Shown: piece by piece, positions 16,549-25,627 of the stretch | Layout of the letters: the number at the start of each line of letters is the position of its first letter | How positions within the stretch are numbered: the stretch's first letter is position 1 | Translations under genes and position numbers: made by a program | Source: Liminaster sp045576355 | GTDB taxonomy: Bacteria > Bacteroidota > Bacteroidia > Bacteroidales > UBA3663 | Assembly (NCBI GenBank): GCA_045576355.1 | Contig: JAZNGG010000014.1 | Span: 1 to 44,184, forward strand | Direction of reading: 5' to 3' | Length of the DNA: 44,184 bases | The notes under the pieces: generated by a model | What the model saw: the letters and a program-made list of their open reading frames with translations, nothing else | Told to the model about the DNA's origin: nothing | Database searches by the model: none

Positions 16549-18453
16549 ATGCGGAAAATAGAATTATTATCTCCTGCTAAAGATGCAGAGATAGGTATAG
16601 AGGCCTTTAATCATGGAGCTGATGCTGTATATATCGGCGCATCTAGATATAGTGCTCGGGCCAATGCAGGAAATGATATTAGAGATATTGAGAGAATGGC
16701 TTCGTATGGACATCGTTATGGCGCAAAAACTTATGTGGCTCTCAATACTATATTGCGAGATGAGGAATTGCTAGAAGCGGAGTCTTTTGCCTGGAAACTA
16801 TATGAAGCAGGAGTAGATGCTCTGATCATTCAAGATTATGGTTTACTGAAGATGAATCTTCCTCCGATAGAGTTGCATGCGAGTACCCAGATGGATAATA
16901 GAACACCGGACAAAGTGGCACTTTTAAAACAACTCGGTTTTCAGCGAGTTGTTTTAGCTCGAGAACTTTCTTTACACCAGATAAGCGAGATAAGTAGAAG
17001 TGTTGATGTCGAATTGGAGTGTTTTGTACATGGTGCCCTTTGTGTTTCTGTAAGTGGCCAATGTTATTTGAGCGCGGCGATGACAGGGCGTTCGGCTAAT
17101 AGAGGAGTGTGTGCACAACCTTGTCGTTTGCCGATGGATTTAGAGGATGCAAAAGGTAATGTATTGCTTAAACAAAAGCATCTTTTGTCGCTTAAAGATA
17201 TGAATAGAAGTTCTGCTTTAAAGTCTATGATTGAAGCAGGGATAACATCTTTTAAGATTGAAGGTAGGCTAAAAGATATGAGTTATGTGAAAAATGTGAC
17301 GGCCTATTACCGACAAAAATTAGATCATATTTTAACAGAAATGCCTGAGTGTAAGAGTTTGTCTCAGGGAATATGTCATTATAATTTTATACCTCGTTTG
17401 GAAGCCTCGTTCAACAGAGGTTTTACTACATATTTTATTAACGGAGGACGAGAAACGGTAGAGGGAAAAAATGAGATAATATGGGATATGGATTTTCCAA
17501 AATCTGTTGGTGAATATATCGGAATTGTAAATAAAGTAGGTAATGGGTGGTTTTCGATTGCTCTGCGTAGTGAATTGTTAAATAATGGAGATGGAATAGT
17601 AATCAAAGATAAGAATGGAAAAAACTTTGGATTCAGATTGAATAAGAATGATTTAAGCCTAAAACGATTGTATCCAGCTAATCCTTGTGAAGTCTTACCT
17701 AATATACATATTGGAAGCCAACTGTATCGTAATTTAGACTATCGTTTTGACCAACTTTTACAAAAGAAATCTGCTTCTCGCAAAATTCCCATTAAGGTAT
17801 ATCTTTACATATTTCAAGAACAACTTCAATTGCATTTAATAGATGACTATGGGGTGAGAGCGCAGACTTATAGATCATGGACTGCAGAAAAAGCACGAAC
17901 TTCTCAGAAAGATAATATCTTGAAACAACTTCAAAAATTTGGAGATACAATATTTCAACCAACTCAGATTGAATTGGTTGTTTCTGATTGTAAAGACTAT
18001 TTTATACCATCTTCTTTATTATCAGATTTGCGAAGAGAAGCAAGTGCTCTTTTAGAGGAAAATCGAAAATTATTTTTTGATGAGGAACGAAATAGATTTA
18101 CCATGCCAGAATATTTGACGTTGGCAAAAAAAAGTGATGCAAGAGAGATTATACCTAAAACATATTTGGCTAATGTGATTAACAGCAGTGCAAAATCTTT
18201 TTTGCAAGATATGAAAATTGATTCTGTCGATCAGGCTTTTGAAGATGCTCGTCTTACCAATGTTCCAGTAATGTTTACTAAACATTGTATTAAATATGCA
18301 TTAGGATGTTGTCCGAAATATCAGCAATCTAATAGACGCTTAGAAGAACCTTTGAAGTTGAAAATTGGAGATAAGAAATTTGTGATAAAATTTGGATGTC
18401 AAAATGATTGTATGTCAGAAATATTTATTACATTTGCATCCCAAACTAATTAA
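16549..18453 (+). CDS. Peptidase U32 family protein (RlhA-like)
   Basis: A 634-residue U32-family protein. The N-terminal TIM-barrel opens with MRKIELLSPAKDAEIGIEAF, and the U32 signature is the ECFVHGALCVSVSGQCYLS segment followed by RGVCAQPCR, whose cysteines, with CCPKY and CQNDC near the C terminus, could ligate an Fe-S cluster. E. coli RlhA (YdcP) of this group hydroxylates C2501 of 23S rRNA and other members hydroxylate tRNA uridines, so an RNA-hydroxylation role is more likely than proteolysis. The ATG at 16549 is chosen over an in-frame TTG seven codons upstream because the family N terminus starts there. purH follows after 11 bases. Confidence 0.88.
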   Translation: MRKIELLSPAKDAEIGIEAFNHGADAVYIGASRYSARANAGNDIRDIERMASYGHRYGAKTYVALNTILRDEELLEAESFAWKLYEAGVDALIIQDYGLLKMNLPPIELHASTQMDNRTPDKVALLKQLGFQRVVLARELSLHQISEISRSVDVELECFVHGALCVSVSGQCYLSAAMTGRSANRGVCAQPCRLPMDLEDAKGNVLLKQKHLLSLKDMNRSSALKSMIEAGITSFKIEGRLKDMSYVKNVTAYYRQKLDHILTEMPECKSLSQGICHYNFIPRLEASFNRGFTTYFINGGRETVEGKNEIIWDMDFPKSVGEYIGIVNKVGNGWFSIALRSELLNNGDGIVIKDKNGKNFGFRLNKNDLSLKRLYPANPCEVLPNIHIGSQLYRNLDYRFDQLLQKKSASRKIPIKVYLYIFQEQLQLHLIDDYGVRAQTYRSWTAEKARTSQKDNILKQLQKFGDTIFQPTQIELVVSDCKDYFIPSSLLSDLRREASALLEENRKLFFDEERNRFTMPEYLTLAKKSDAREIIPKTYLANVINSSAKSFLQDMKIDSVDQAFEDARLTNVPVMFTKHCIKYALGCCPKYQQSNRRLEEPLKLKIGDKKFVIKFGCQNDCMSEIFITFASQTN

Positions 18454-18464
18454 AGTAGAATATT

Positions 18465-19064
18465 ATGAGTGACGTGAAAAAAATTAAGACAGCTTTAGTG
18501 TCGGTCTTTCACAAAGACGGCTTGGATGAGATTATAAATAAACTTCATGCGGAAGGAGTGCAACTTTTATCTACCGGAGGTACTCGTAGCTTTATTGAAG
18601 GTTTAGGTGTTCCTTGTGCTGCAGTGGAAGATTTAACCTCATATCCCTCAATTTTAGGTGGCCGAGTTAAGACTTTACATCCTAAAGTTTTTGGAGGTAT
18701 TTTAGCTCGTCGTGATAATGAAGGAGATCAAGAGCAAATGTCAGAATATGATATTCCTGAAATAGATCTTGTAATTGTAGATCTTTATCCTTTTGAGGAC
18801 ACGGTGGCAAGTGGGGCTGATTTTCAGAGTATCATAGAGAAGATCGATATCGGAGGTATTTCTTTAATTCGAGCAGCAGCAAAAAATTTTAAGGATGTTA
18901 TTATTGTTGCTTCTAAGGCTCAATATGCGGCTTTATCAAATATGTTAACTAAAAAGGGCGCTTTATCTGATATTGAGGAACGTATATGGTTTGCGGAGCA
19001 GGCCTTTGGGGTCTCTTCTTCTTACGATACGGCTATCCATTCTTGGTTTTCTAAACAAAATTGA
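18465..19064 (+). CDS. purH: PurH N-terminal domain only: IMP cyclohydrolase
   Basis: A 199-residue protein equal to the MGS-like IMP cyclohydrolase domain of bifunctional PurH (about 510-530 residues). It closes FAICAR to IMP, the last step of de novo purine synthesis. Motifs seen: LLSTGGTRSFIEGLGV, GGRVKTLHPKVFGGIL, DLYPFEDTV, IDIGGISLIRAAAKN, and a C-terminal SSYDTAIHSWF, which in fused PurH leads into the AICAR transformylase domain. Here a stop follows five residues later and mreB begins 36 bases on, so there is no remnant of the second domain. A free-standing AICAR transformylase is encoded at 36503-37678. The gene keeps the usual Bacteroidales position directly before mreB. Confidence 0.93.
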   Translation: MSDVKKIKTALVSVFHKDGLDEIINKLHAEGVQLLSTGGTRSFIEGLGVPCAAVEDLTSYPSILGGRVKTLHPKVFGGILARRDNEGDQEQMSEYDIPEIDLVIVDLYPFEDTVASGADFQSIIEKIDIGGISLIRAAAKNFKDVIIVASKAQYAALSNMLTKKGALSDIEERIWFAEQAFGVSSSYDTAIHSWFSKQN

Positions 19065-19100
19065 TTATTACACTGTCACTTACTTTAAATTATAACAGAA

Positions 19101-20120
19101 ATGTCTTTGTTTTCTCTTACTAAAGAGGTCGCTATAGACTTGGGAACAGCTAATACGATTATTATTCATAATAGTAAAATTGTTGTTAATGCTCCTTCTA
19201 TTGTCGCTCTTGACAATAAGACTGATAAATTAGTGGCCGTTGGACACAAAGCTCAGCAAATGGAGGGTAAAACACCTGCCGGGATGCGTACTGTGCGTCC
19301 TTTACGTGATGGTGTTATTGCAGACTTTGCTGCTGCTGAGCAGATGATTAGAGGACTGCTTAAAATTGCGTTTGGTGATAAGTCGTTCTTTTCACCTTCT
19401 CTTCGTGTTGTAGTATGTATCCCTTCGGGATCTACCGAAGTTGAAATACGTGCTGTACGAGATTCTTCTGAGCATGCGGGAGGTCGTGATGTATACATGA
19501 TTTATGAACCAATGGCAGCTGCGATAGGTATTGGTATTGATGTGTTGGCTCCTGAAGGAAATATGATTGTTGATATCGGAGGCGGTACTACAGAAATTGC
19601 AGTAATTTCCTTAGGAGGTATTGTTTCTAATAAATCTATTCGTATTGCAGGTAATGATTTTACAGAGGATGTTAAGGAGTATATGCGTCGTCAACACAAT
19701 ATTAAGGTAGGTAATGCTACTGCTGAAAAGATTAAAATTAATGTGGGATCGGCTTTAACCGTTTTGGATTCACCTCCGGAGGATTATATTGTGAGAGGTC
19801 CAAACCAAATGACGGCTCTTCCGATGGAGGTTCCTGTAAGTTATCAAGAGGTTGCTCATTGTATTGAGAAATCTATTTCAAAAATAGAGGCTGCAGTTCT
19901 ATCTGGCTTGGAATCTACCCCTCCTGAATTGTATGCAGATATTGTCAAGAATGGTATTTATCTCACTGGTGGTGGAGCATTACTTCGCGGTCTTGATAAA
20001 CGATTGCAAGAAAAGATTGGAATCCAATTTAAGGTGGCTGATGATCCGCTTTTATGTGTTGCAAAGGGTACGGGTATCGCTCTGAAAAATGTAGAAAGAT
20101 ATCCATTCCTTATTAAGTAA
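19101..20120 (+). CDS. mreB: Rod-shape-determining actin homologue MreB
   Basis: Cytoskeletal ATPase that organises the elongasome at the inner membrane. The 339 residues open with a short hydrophobic/amphipathic end and the phosphate-1 loop VAIDLGTANT; phosphate-2 is IVDIGGGTTEIAVISLGG (about 155-172) and the adenosine loop is YLTGGGALLRGLD (about 292-304). It starts the canonical block mreB-mreC-mreD-mrdA-rodA, all rightward with gaps of 24, 11, -4 and 12 bases, implying one operon. Confidence 0.97.
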   Translation: MSLFSLTKEVAIDLGTANTIIIHNSKIVVNAPSIVALDNKTDKLVAVGHKAQQMEGKTPAGMRTVRPLRDGVIADFAAAEQMIRGLLKIAFGDKSFFSPSLRVVVCIPSGSTEVEIRAVRDSSEHAGGRDVYMIYEPMAAAIGIGIDVLAPEGNMIVDIGGGTTEIAVISLGGIVSNKSIRIAGNDFTEDVKEYMRRQHNIKVGNATAEKIKINVGSALTVLDSPPEDYIVRGPNQMTALPMEVPVSYQEVAHCIEKSISKIEAAVLSGLESTPPELYADIVKNGIYLTGGGALLRGLDKRLQEKIGIQFKVADDPLLCVAKGTGIALKNVERYPFLIK

Positions 20121-20144
20121 ACATTTTAAGAAATAATTTCCTTT

Positions 20145-20969
20145 ATGAGGAATCTCTTTCTTTTTCTCGCCAAAAACAGCCCTTTTTTAGTATGGCTGTT
20201 TTTGGCGATTATGAGTATCATTCTTCTTTGCTCTTATAATCCATATCAACGAAGTGTGTGGATGAGTAGTGCTAATCTTATTTCAGGATCTCTATATGGT
20301 GTGACTAGTCGTATAACCAAATATTTCGCTTTACGTGCTATAAATGAGGACCTTATGTATCGTGTAGGACAATTGGAGGAGGAGAATCTTTACTTGAAGC
20401 AACAACTACAACATCTTAAAGGTGAACAAATATCTTACATAGAAACCCGCCAATACAGCTATGCCGTAGCTCATGTAGTTAATAATAGTATTATTCAATC
20501 TGAAAATTATATCACTTTAGACAAAGGAAGCAATCACGGTGTCAAAGCAGATCTAGGTGTTGCAGATCATAATGGGGTAGTAGGTATAGTTGCTAATGTA
20601 AGTGATCATTATGCTTTAGTTATAAGTATGCTTAATCCAAAAATCAGAGTAAGTGCAAAACTTAAAAATACTGATTTTTTTGGCTCTGTTGTTTGGGAAG
20701 ATTGTGATAGTCGTCATATTTTGTTGAAAGATTTACCTCGTAATGTTGTATTTCAACCAGGAGACACTGTAGTTACTTCCGGTTATTCTTCATCTTTTCC
20801 AGAGGGTATTCTTGTAGGTACAGTTGTCGAATCTCGTGTCAATAATAATAATAATTTTGTGACTTTGGTTTTGGCGCTTTTTACAGACTTTGGCAATTTG
20901 AATGATGTACATGTTATTACAAATAATAAGCAAACGGAGCGTTTAAATCTAGAGAATAAAGGTATATAG
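20145..20969 (+). CDS. mreC: Rod-shape-determining protein MreC
   Basis: Bitopic inner-membrane protein of 274 residues linking MreB to the penicillin-binding protein. One N-terminal membrane segment (about 12-30) is followed by a coiled coil (about 65-95, with NEDLMYRVGQLEEENLYLKQ) and the double beta-barrel periplasmic domain, including VVNNSIIQSENYITLDKG and the family element GDTVVTSGYSSSFPEGILVG (about 205-224). Position between mreB and mreD confirms the assignment. Confidence 0.95.
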   Translation: MRNLFLFLAKNSPFLVWLFLAIMSIILLCSYNPYQRSVWMSSANLISGSLYGVTSRITKYFALRAINEDLMYRVGQLEEENLYLKQQLQHLKGEQISYIETRQYSYAVAHVVNNSIIQSENYITLDKGSNHGVKADLGVADHNGVVGIVANVSDHYALVISMLNPKIRVSAKLKNTDFFGSVVWEDCDSRHILLKDLPRNVVFQPGDTVVTSGYSSSFPEGILVGTVVESRVNNNNNFVTLVLALFTDFGNLNDVHVITNNKQTERLNLENKGI

Positions 20970-20980
20970 TCAATTTAGTC

Positions 20981-21475
20981 ATGGCCCTTTTTTATCATTT
21001 GATTTTAATACTATTCTATGTTTTATTGCAGGTGTTAATATTCAATAAATTACACCTGTTAGGAGGCATTGCTCTTATTTATATTTATGGCATGATTAAG
21101 TTGCCAGTGCAGTTGCCTCGGTGGTTACAGATTACATTGGGTTTTTGTATTGGATTATTGGTTGATTTATTTTGTAATACTCTTGGAATGCATGCTTTAA
21201 TAGCTTCTACCTATATGTGGTTGCGACTTCCTATTTTACATTCGTTTATTGTTTCCGATGATATTAAATCAGGGTGTCCTGGGTTAAAGATGTTGAGTCT
21301 AAGTGTGTTTTCTCGATTTGTTTTAGTCTCAGTTACCATTTATTGTGTATTGCTTTATGTTACAGAAGCTTGTTCTGCATTTAACATGGTAAATATGATT
21401 TTTAAGATTATCGTTTCTACACTATTAACCACGTTGTTGGTTTTAGTAATAGAGTTTTCTATCAATCACCAATGA
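20981..21475 (+). CDS. mreD: Rod-shape-determining protein MreD
   Basis: A 164-residue, strongly hydrophobic protein with about five membrane segments. Sequence conservation in MreD is low; the LGFCIGLLVDLFCNTLGMHA segment (DxxxxxxLGxHA) is the usual hallmark, and its position after mreC settles the call. Its last codons overlap the start of mrdA (ATGA, 21472-21475), so the two are translationally coupled. Confidence 0.9.
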   Translation: MALFYHLILILFYVLLQVLIFNKLHLLGGIALIYIYGMIKLPVQLPRWLQITLGFCIGLLVDLFCNTLGMHALIASTYMWLRLPILHSFIVSDDIKSGCPGLKMLSLSVFSRFVLVSVTIYCVLLYVTEACSAFNMVNMIFKIIVSTLLTTLLVLVIEFSINHQ

Positions 21476-23328
21476 AGCATAATTTCGAATTAGAAAAACG
21501 TCGCTATATTATTACTGGGGTCGTTGTGATGATTCTGGTAATGTATGTGTTACGTCTTTTTGATCTTCAAGTATTAGATCAAGATCTTAAACGCCAGGCT
21601 TTAGACAATGCCCTGCATACACAAATACGTTATCCGGCTCGTGGTATGATTTACGATAGAAATGGAGAGGAGTTGGTTTTTAATCAGCCTGCGTATGATC
21701 TTATGGTAACGATCCGTAACATGAAAGGTCTAGATACGTTAGCTTTTTGTGATGCTTTAGGCATCGATCGGAACACTTTTGACAAGCGTATGCAGGATAT
21801 TCGCAATCGTCGTAAAAACCCAGGTTATTCTCCTTACACTTTACAGATGTTTTCTTCTCAGTTGTCAGGGGAGGATTATGGGATTTTACAAGAAAAGTTA
21901 TATAAGTTTCCTGGTTTTGAAATTCGACCGCGTACCATTCGTCAATATCGCCGTTCTATAGCGCCTCTTGTTTTAGGAAGTATTAGAGAAGTTTCTTCTC
22001 GAGAGATAGAAAAAGATGGGTATTACCAGCGAGGAGATTATGTTGGAGATATGGGGGTGGAAAAGAGCTATGAGACTTATTTGAGGGGTATTAAAGGTAA
22101 AGAGGTTCGTCTTCGTAATGCACATGGAGTCTTGCAAGGTAGTTATCATGATGGAGAGAATGATGTGCCTGCTATTCCCGGCAAGAATCTAACTCTCGCT
22201 ATAGATGCAGATTTGCAAGCTTATGCTGAGCAATTGATGAAAAATAAAGTGGGCGCAGTCGTTGCTATAGAACCTGCAACCGGAGAAGTACTTTGTTTGG
22301 TATCTAGTCCGACATTTGATCCTTCGACTCTTGTTGGACGTCAGCGAGGGAGTCGTTATCGAGAGTTGTCACGCAATCCCTATAAGCCTCTATATGATCG
22401 TGCTATTCAAGCGGCATATCCTCCAGGGTCGACGTTCAAACCGACACAAGGACTTATTGCTTTGCAGGAGAAAATTATTTCATCTCATTCTGTCGCCTCT
22501 TGTTCGATGGGTTATCGAGTGGGAAAATTTAAACTAGGATGTCACGCTCATTCATCTCCTATTGCCTTGGTTCCTGCGATTGCTACTTCGTGTAATGCTT
22601 ACTTTTGTTATGCTTTTCGTTCGATGGTGGATCACCCTAAATATAAAGGTGGACTTCAAGAGTCATTTGATCTTTGGAAGGATTATATGGTTTCTATGGG
22701 ATATGGTTATAAATTAGGGATTGACCTTCCTAGTGAGAAACGAGGGTTCATCCCTAATGTGGCATATTACAATAAGGCTTTTGGAACAACTAGATGGAAA
22801 TCTCTAAATGTTGTATCCATCTCTATCGGTCAGGGAGAGATCTTAGCGACACCCTTACAGATTGCCAATCTCGGTGCGACTATAGCTAATCGAGGTTTTT
22901 ATTATACTCCTCATGTGATCAAAGCGATACAAGACACTATGATACCGGAGCATTTTTTGGAGAAGCATTACACCATGGTCGATCCACAATATTATGAACT
23001 GATTGTTGAAGGAATGCGTAGTGCGGTAACTTCAGGTACATGTCGTTTGGCTAATTTACCAGAAATAGAAGTTTGTGGTAAAACCGGAACAGCACAAAAT
23101 CCTCATGGCAAAGACCATTCGGTTTTCATGGGTTTTGCTCCTAAGGATAATCCTCAAATTGCTATTTGTGTATATGTCGAAAATGCTGGATTTGGTGCGA
23201 CCTATGGAGTCCCTATTGGTAGTCTTGTCATCGAGAAGTATTTGACTGGTATGATAGCTCCATCACGCACTTACCTTGAGGATAACATGCGTAAGGCATC
23301 GACTTTGCAATTCATGAAATTTAAATAA
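21472..23328 (+). CDS. mrdA: Penicillin-binding protein 2 (elongasome transpeptidase)
   Basis: Class B PBP of 618 residues anchored by one N-terminal membrane helix (about 12-32) with a pedestal domain (RYPARGMIYDRNGEELVFNQ) and a transpeptidase domain. The active site shows STFK (Ser320-Lys323), SCN (373-375) and KTGT (537-540), all intact. It crosslinks peptidoglycan during lateral wall growth together with RodA, encoded 12 bases downstream. Length and motif spacing are normal for PBP2. Confidence 0.96.
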   Translation: MKHNFELEKRRYIITGVVVMILVMYVLRLFDLQVLDQDLKRQALDNALHTQIRYPARGMIYDRNGEELVFNQPAYDLMVTIRNMKGLDTLAFCDALGIDRNTFDKRMQDIRNRRKNPGYSPYTLQMFSSQLSGEDYGILQEKLYKFPGFEIRPRTIRQYRRSIAPLVLGSIREVSSREIEKDGYYQRGDYVGDMGVEKSYETYLRGIKGKEVRLRNAHGVLQGSYHDGENDVPAIPGKNLTLAIDADLQAYAEQLMKNKVGAVVAIEPATGEVLCLVSSPTFDPSTLVGRQRGSRYRELSRNPYKPLYDRAIQAAYPPGSTFKPTQGLIALQEKIISSHSVASCSMGYRVGKFKLGCHAHSSPIALVPAIATSCNAYFCYAFRSMVDHPKYKGGLQESFDLWKDYMVSMGYGYKLGIDLPSEKRGFIPNVAYYNKAFGTTRWKSLNVVSISIGQGEILATPLQIANLGATIANRGFYYTPHVIKAIQDTMIPEHFLEKHYTMVDPQYYELIVEGMRSAVTSGTCRLANLPEIEVCGKTGTAQNPHGKDHSVFMGFAPKDNPQIAICVYVENAGFGATYGVPIGSLVIEKYLTGMIAPSRTYLEDNMRKASTLQFMKFK

Positions 23329-23340
23329 CACATTCTCGTC

Positions 23341-24810
23341 ATGGCCGTTAGAAAGTTTTCTGATTATATGCGATCCATGGATTGGTGGACTGTTGCATTA
23401 TTTTTTATATTGGTTTTCATTGGATGGTTTACGATTTACGCTGCTAGTTTCAATTTTGAGGAGACGAGTATATTTGATTTTGAGACGCCCTCAGGAAAGC
23501 AGTTCGTATGGATATCATTGGCTCTTTTACTCATCGGATTGATTTTGAGTTTAGATGTTCGTATTTATATGTTTTGGGCTCCAGCTATCTATGTTGTTTC
23601 CCTTATAGTATTACTCGTCACCATATTTATCGCGCCCGATATTAAAGGCTCACATTCTTGGCTTGAAATTGGCAGTTTACGAGTCCAACCGGCAGAATTT
23701 GGTAAGACGGCGACTGCTTTAATGTTGGCGTGGTTGTTTAACACGTATAACTTTAAGTTCCTTTCCCTCTCAGGTTTCCTTAAAGTCGTTCTTGTGATAC
23801 TTCTTCCCATTGTGCTCATCATTCTACAGCGAGAGACCGGATCAGCATTAGTATATTTCTCTTTTATTCTTCTTCTTTATAGACAGGGGATGTCTGGCAT
23901 CGTCCTTTTTGCGGCCTTTGCTTTGGTTCTTATCTTTGTTTTGGGATTAAAATATAGTATGGATATGGAGACAGGATCACAGATCCTTTTAGGGCAGGAA
24001 ATTGTTTTGACCATTATTTCGATTTTTTTCGTAGGTATGATGTTGTTCTATGCTAAAGATAAAATTGCAACTAAGGTCTCCTTTATTGTCAATCTAGTGC
24101 TTCTCGTCATAGGGTATTTTGTTTCTCTCTACATTTCAAATGAGTCTTTTAACGTACAGTATAGATGGTTTTGTTGGATTGCTTGCTCTTTTAATGTAGT
24201 GTATGGCACTTGGCTTTTCTTAGTCCAAAAGTTGCGTCCATACTTGATGGTTAGCCTTCTTACCATTCTGTTTACAGGCTTTTTATATTCCGCAGATTAC
24301 GCTTTTCAAAAGTTGGATGATCATCAGCGTATTCGTATTGAAGTTTTATTGGGGATGAAAGACGATCCCAAAGGAGCAGGCTATAATGTTCATCAAGCTG
24401 CCATTGCTATTGGTAGTGGCGGATTTGAAGGGAAGGGCTACTTAATGGGAACACAGACTAAACTTAAATATGTCCCTGAGCAAAATACTGATTTCATCTT
24501 CTGTACTATTGGAGAAGAAGAAGGTTTTTGGGGAACCACTTTAGTGATTTCTCTTTATGGAGCCTTGATTCTTCGCCTTCTATTTTTAGCAGAACGGCAG
24601 AGGACGATGTTTGCCCAGGTTTTTGGTTACTGTGTCGCATCCATATTCATCTTTCATGTCTTGATTAACGTCGGTATGGTCATTGGATTTTGTCCTGTTA
24701 TCGGTATCCCGCTTCCTTTTTTGAGTTATGGCGGATCTGGTATGTGGTCATTTACGATACTTTTGTTTATCTTCTTAAAATTAGATGCTTCTCGCATCGA
24801 AAACTATTGA
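23341..24810 (+). CDS. rodA: Lipid II glycan polymerase RodA (SEDS family)
   Basis: Multi-spanning SEDS glycosyltransferase that polymerises lipid II with PBP2. It has 489 residues, about 120 more than E. coli RodA. The SEDS motifs are present: WLEIGSLRVQPAEFGKTA, ILQRETGSALVYFSFILLLY, a DPKGAGYNVHQAAIAIGSGG loop with the catalytic-region aspartate, FIFCTIGEEEGFWG, and the closing LPFLSYGGSGMW. The extra length is a hydrophobic insertion of about three helices in the middle (roughly residues 195-310), seen in relatives of this phylum. It is the last core gene of the mre operon. Confidence 0.94.
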   Translation: MAVRKFSDYMRSMDWWTVALFFILVFIGWFTIYAASFNFEETSIFDFETPSGKQFVWISLALLLIGLILSLDVRIYMFWAPAIYVVSLIVLLVTIFIAPDIKGSHSWLEIGSLRVQPAEFGKTATALMLAWLFNTYNFKFLSLSGFLKVVLVILLPIVLIILQRETGSALVYFSFILLLYRQGMSGIVLFAAFALVLIFVLGLKYSMDMETGSQILLGQEIVLTIISIFFVGMMLFYAKDKIATKVSFIVNLVLLVIGYFVSLYISNESFNVQYRWFCWIACSFNVVYGTWLFLVQKLRPYLMVSLLTILFTGFLYSADYAFQKLDDHQRIRIEVLLGMKDDPKGAGYNVHQAAIAIGSGGFEGKGYLMGTQTKLKYVPEQNTDFIFCTIGEEEGFWGTTLVISLYGALILRLLFLAERQRTMFAQVFGYCVASIFIFHVLINVGMVIGFCPVIGIPLPFLSYGGSGMWSFTILLFIFLKLDASRIENY

Positions 24811-24823
24811 TATCTAAGACATC

Positions 24824-25519
24824 ATGATTAAAAATTTGATTTTTGACTTTGGAGGCGTTCTCTTAGATTTGAATCCTGAACGATGTAAATCAGCCTTTCG
24901 ATCGTTAGGCTTTTATGAGATTGACACTTTGCTTTCTCTTTCTCATCAGCAGAGTATTTTTGATCAAATCGAGCGAGGAGAACTCTCTGTTCCTAAGTTT
25001 TGCGAAGTTTTGAGGCAGCGCATATCTTCGGCTTGCCTTATGAGATATTTATTTCGCCCTCTTCCAACAGATCAAGAGTTACTGGATGCTTGGTGTGCTA
25101 TGGCAGATGGGATTCCCCATTATCGCCTTCAAGCAGTCTCTGATTTGCGTTCTTTGGGTTATCGAGTTTCTGCACTAAGTAACACAAACATCCCTCATTG
25201 GGAACATTGCCGACCTTTATTTGAGGCTGCCGGTTATTGCTCAGAGGAACTCTTTGAGTATTTATGGCTTTCGTGTGAGCTACACATGGTAAAACCTGAT
25301 CCTCGACTTTTTAGTCATTTACTTGATGAGTCTGGGTATTGTCCAGAAGAGACATTGTTTATTGATGATGCTCCTGCTAACTGTCGGGCTGCAGAATCTT
25401 TTGGTATACGCACGTATACTCCGGAAGTGCGTAAAGATTGGCGCCCAGAACTTTATGATTTGCTTCGGTGTGAAGGTGCTGAAAGTGCGCCCGTTATTAG
25501 TTCCCCTTGTACTTATTAA
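24824..25519 (+). CDS. HAD-superfamily hydrolase, subfamily IA
   Basis: A 231-residue cytosolic phosphatase-like protein. Motif I is FDFGGVLLDL (nucleophile Asp9); motif II is SALSNTN (about 116-122), the lysine of motif III is in HMVKPDPRLF (about 154) and motif IV is LFIDDAPANCRAA (about 178-190). The alpha-helical cap between motif I and II marks subfamily IA, nearest YihX/epoxide-hydrolase-N-terminal phosphatases, which dephosphorylate small sugar phosphates. Motif I lacks the usual second Asp (DFG instead of DxD), which is normal in the YihX group. It sits 13 bases after rodA, so likely cotranscribed, and converges on tamB. Confidence 0.85.
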   Translation: MIKNLIFDFGGVLLDLNPERCKSAFRSLGFYEIDTLLSLSHQQSIFDQIERGELSVPKFCEVLRQRISSACLMRYLFRPLPTDQELLDAWCAMADGIPHYRLQAVSDLRSLGYRVSALSNTNIPHWEHCRPLFEAAGYCSEELFEYLWLSCELHMVKPDPRLFSHLLDESGYCPEETLFIDDAPANCRAAESFGIRTYTPEVRKDWRPELYDLLRCEGAESAPVISSPCTY

Positions 25520-25627
25520 CTCACGACAATTGTTAGATAGTTTTTCGCAATTACAATCGTTTGCTTGTTAAATCTCAAATGGTTTATAAATGTTCTAATG
25601 ACCAATTTGGAAAACTTCTTTATTCTT

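Noticed and set aside
18465..19100. Frameshifted or sequencing-damaged purH
   Set aside because: The stop comes right at the natural domain boundary and only 36 bases separate it from mreB, so there is no out-of-frame transformylase sequence to recover.
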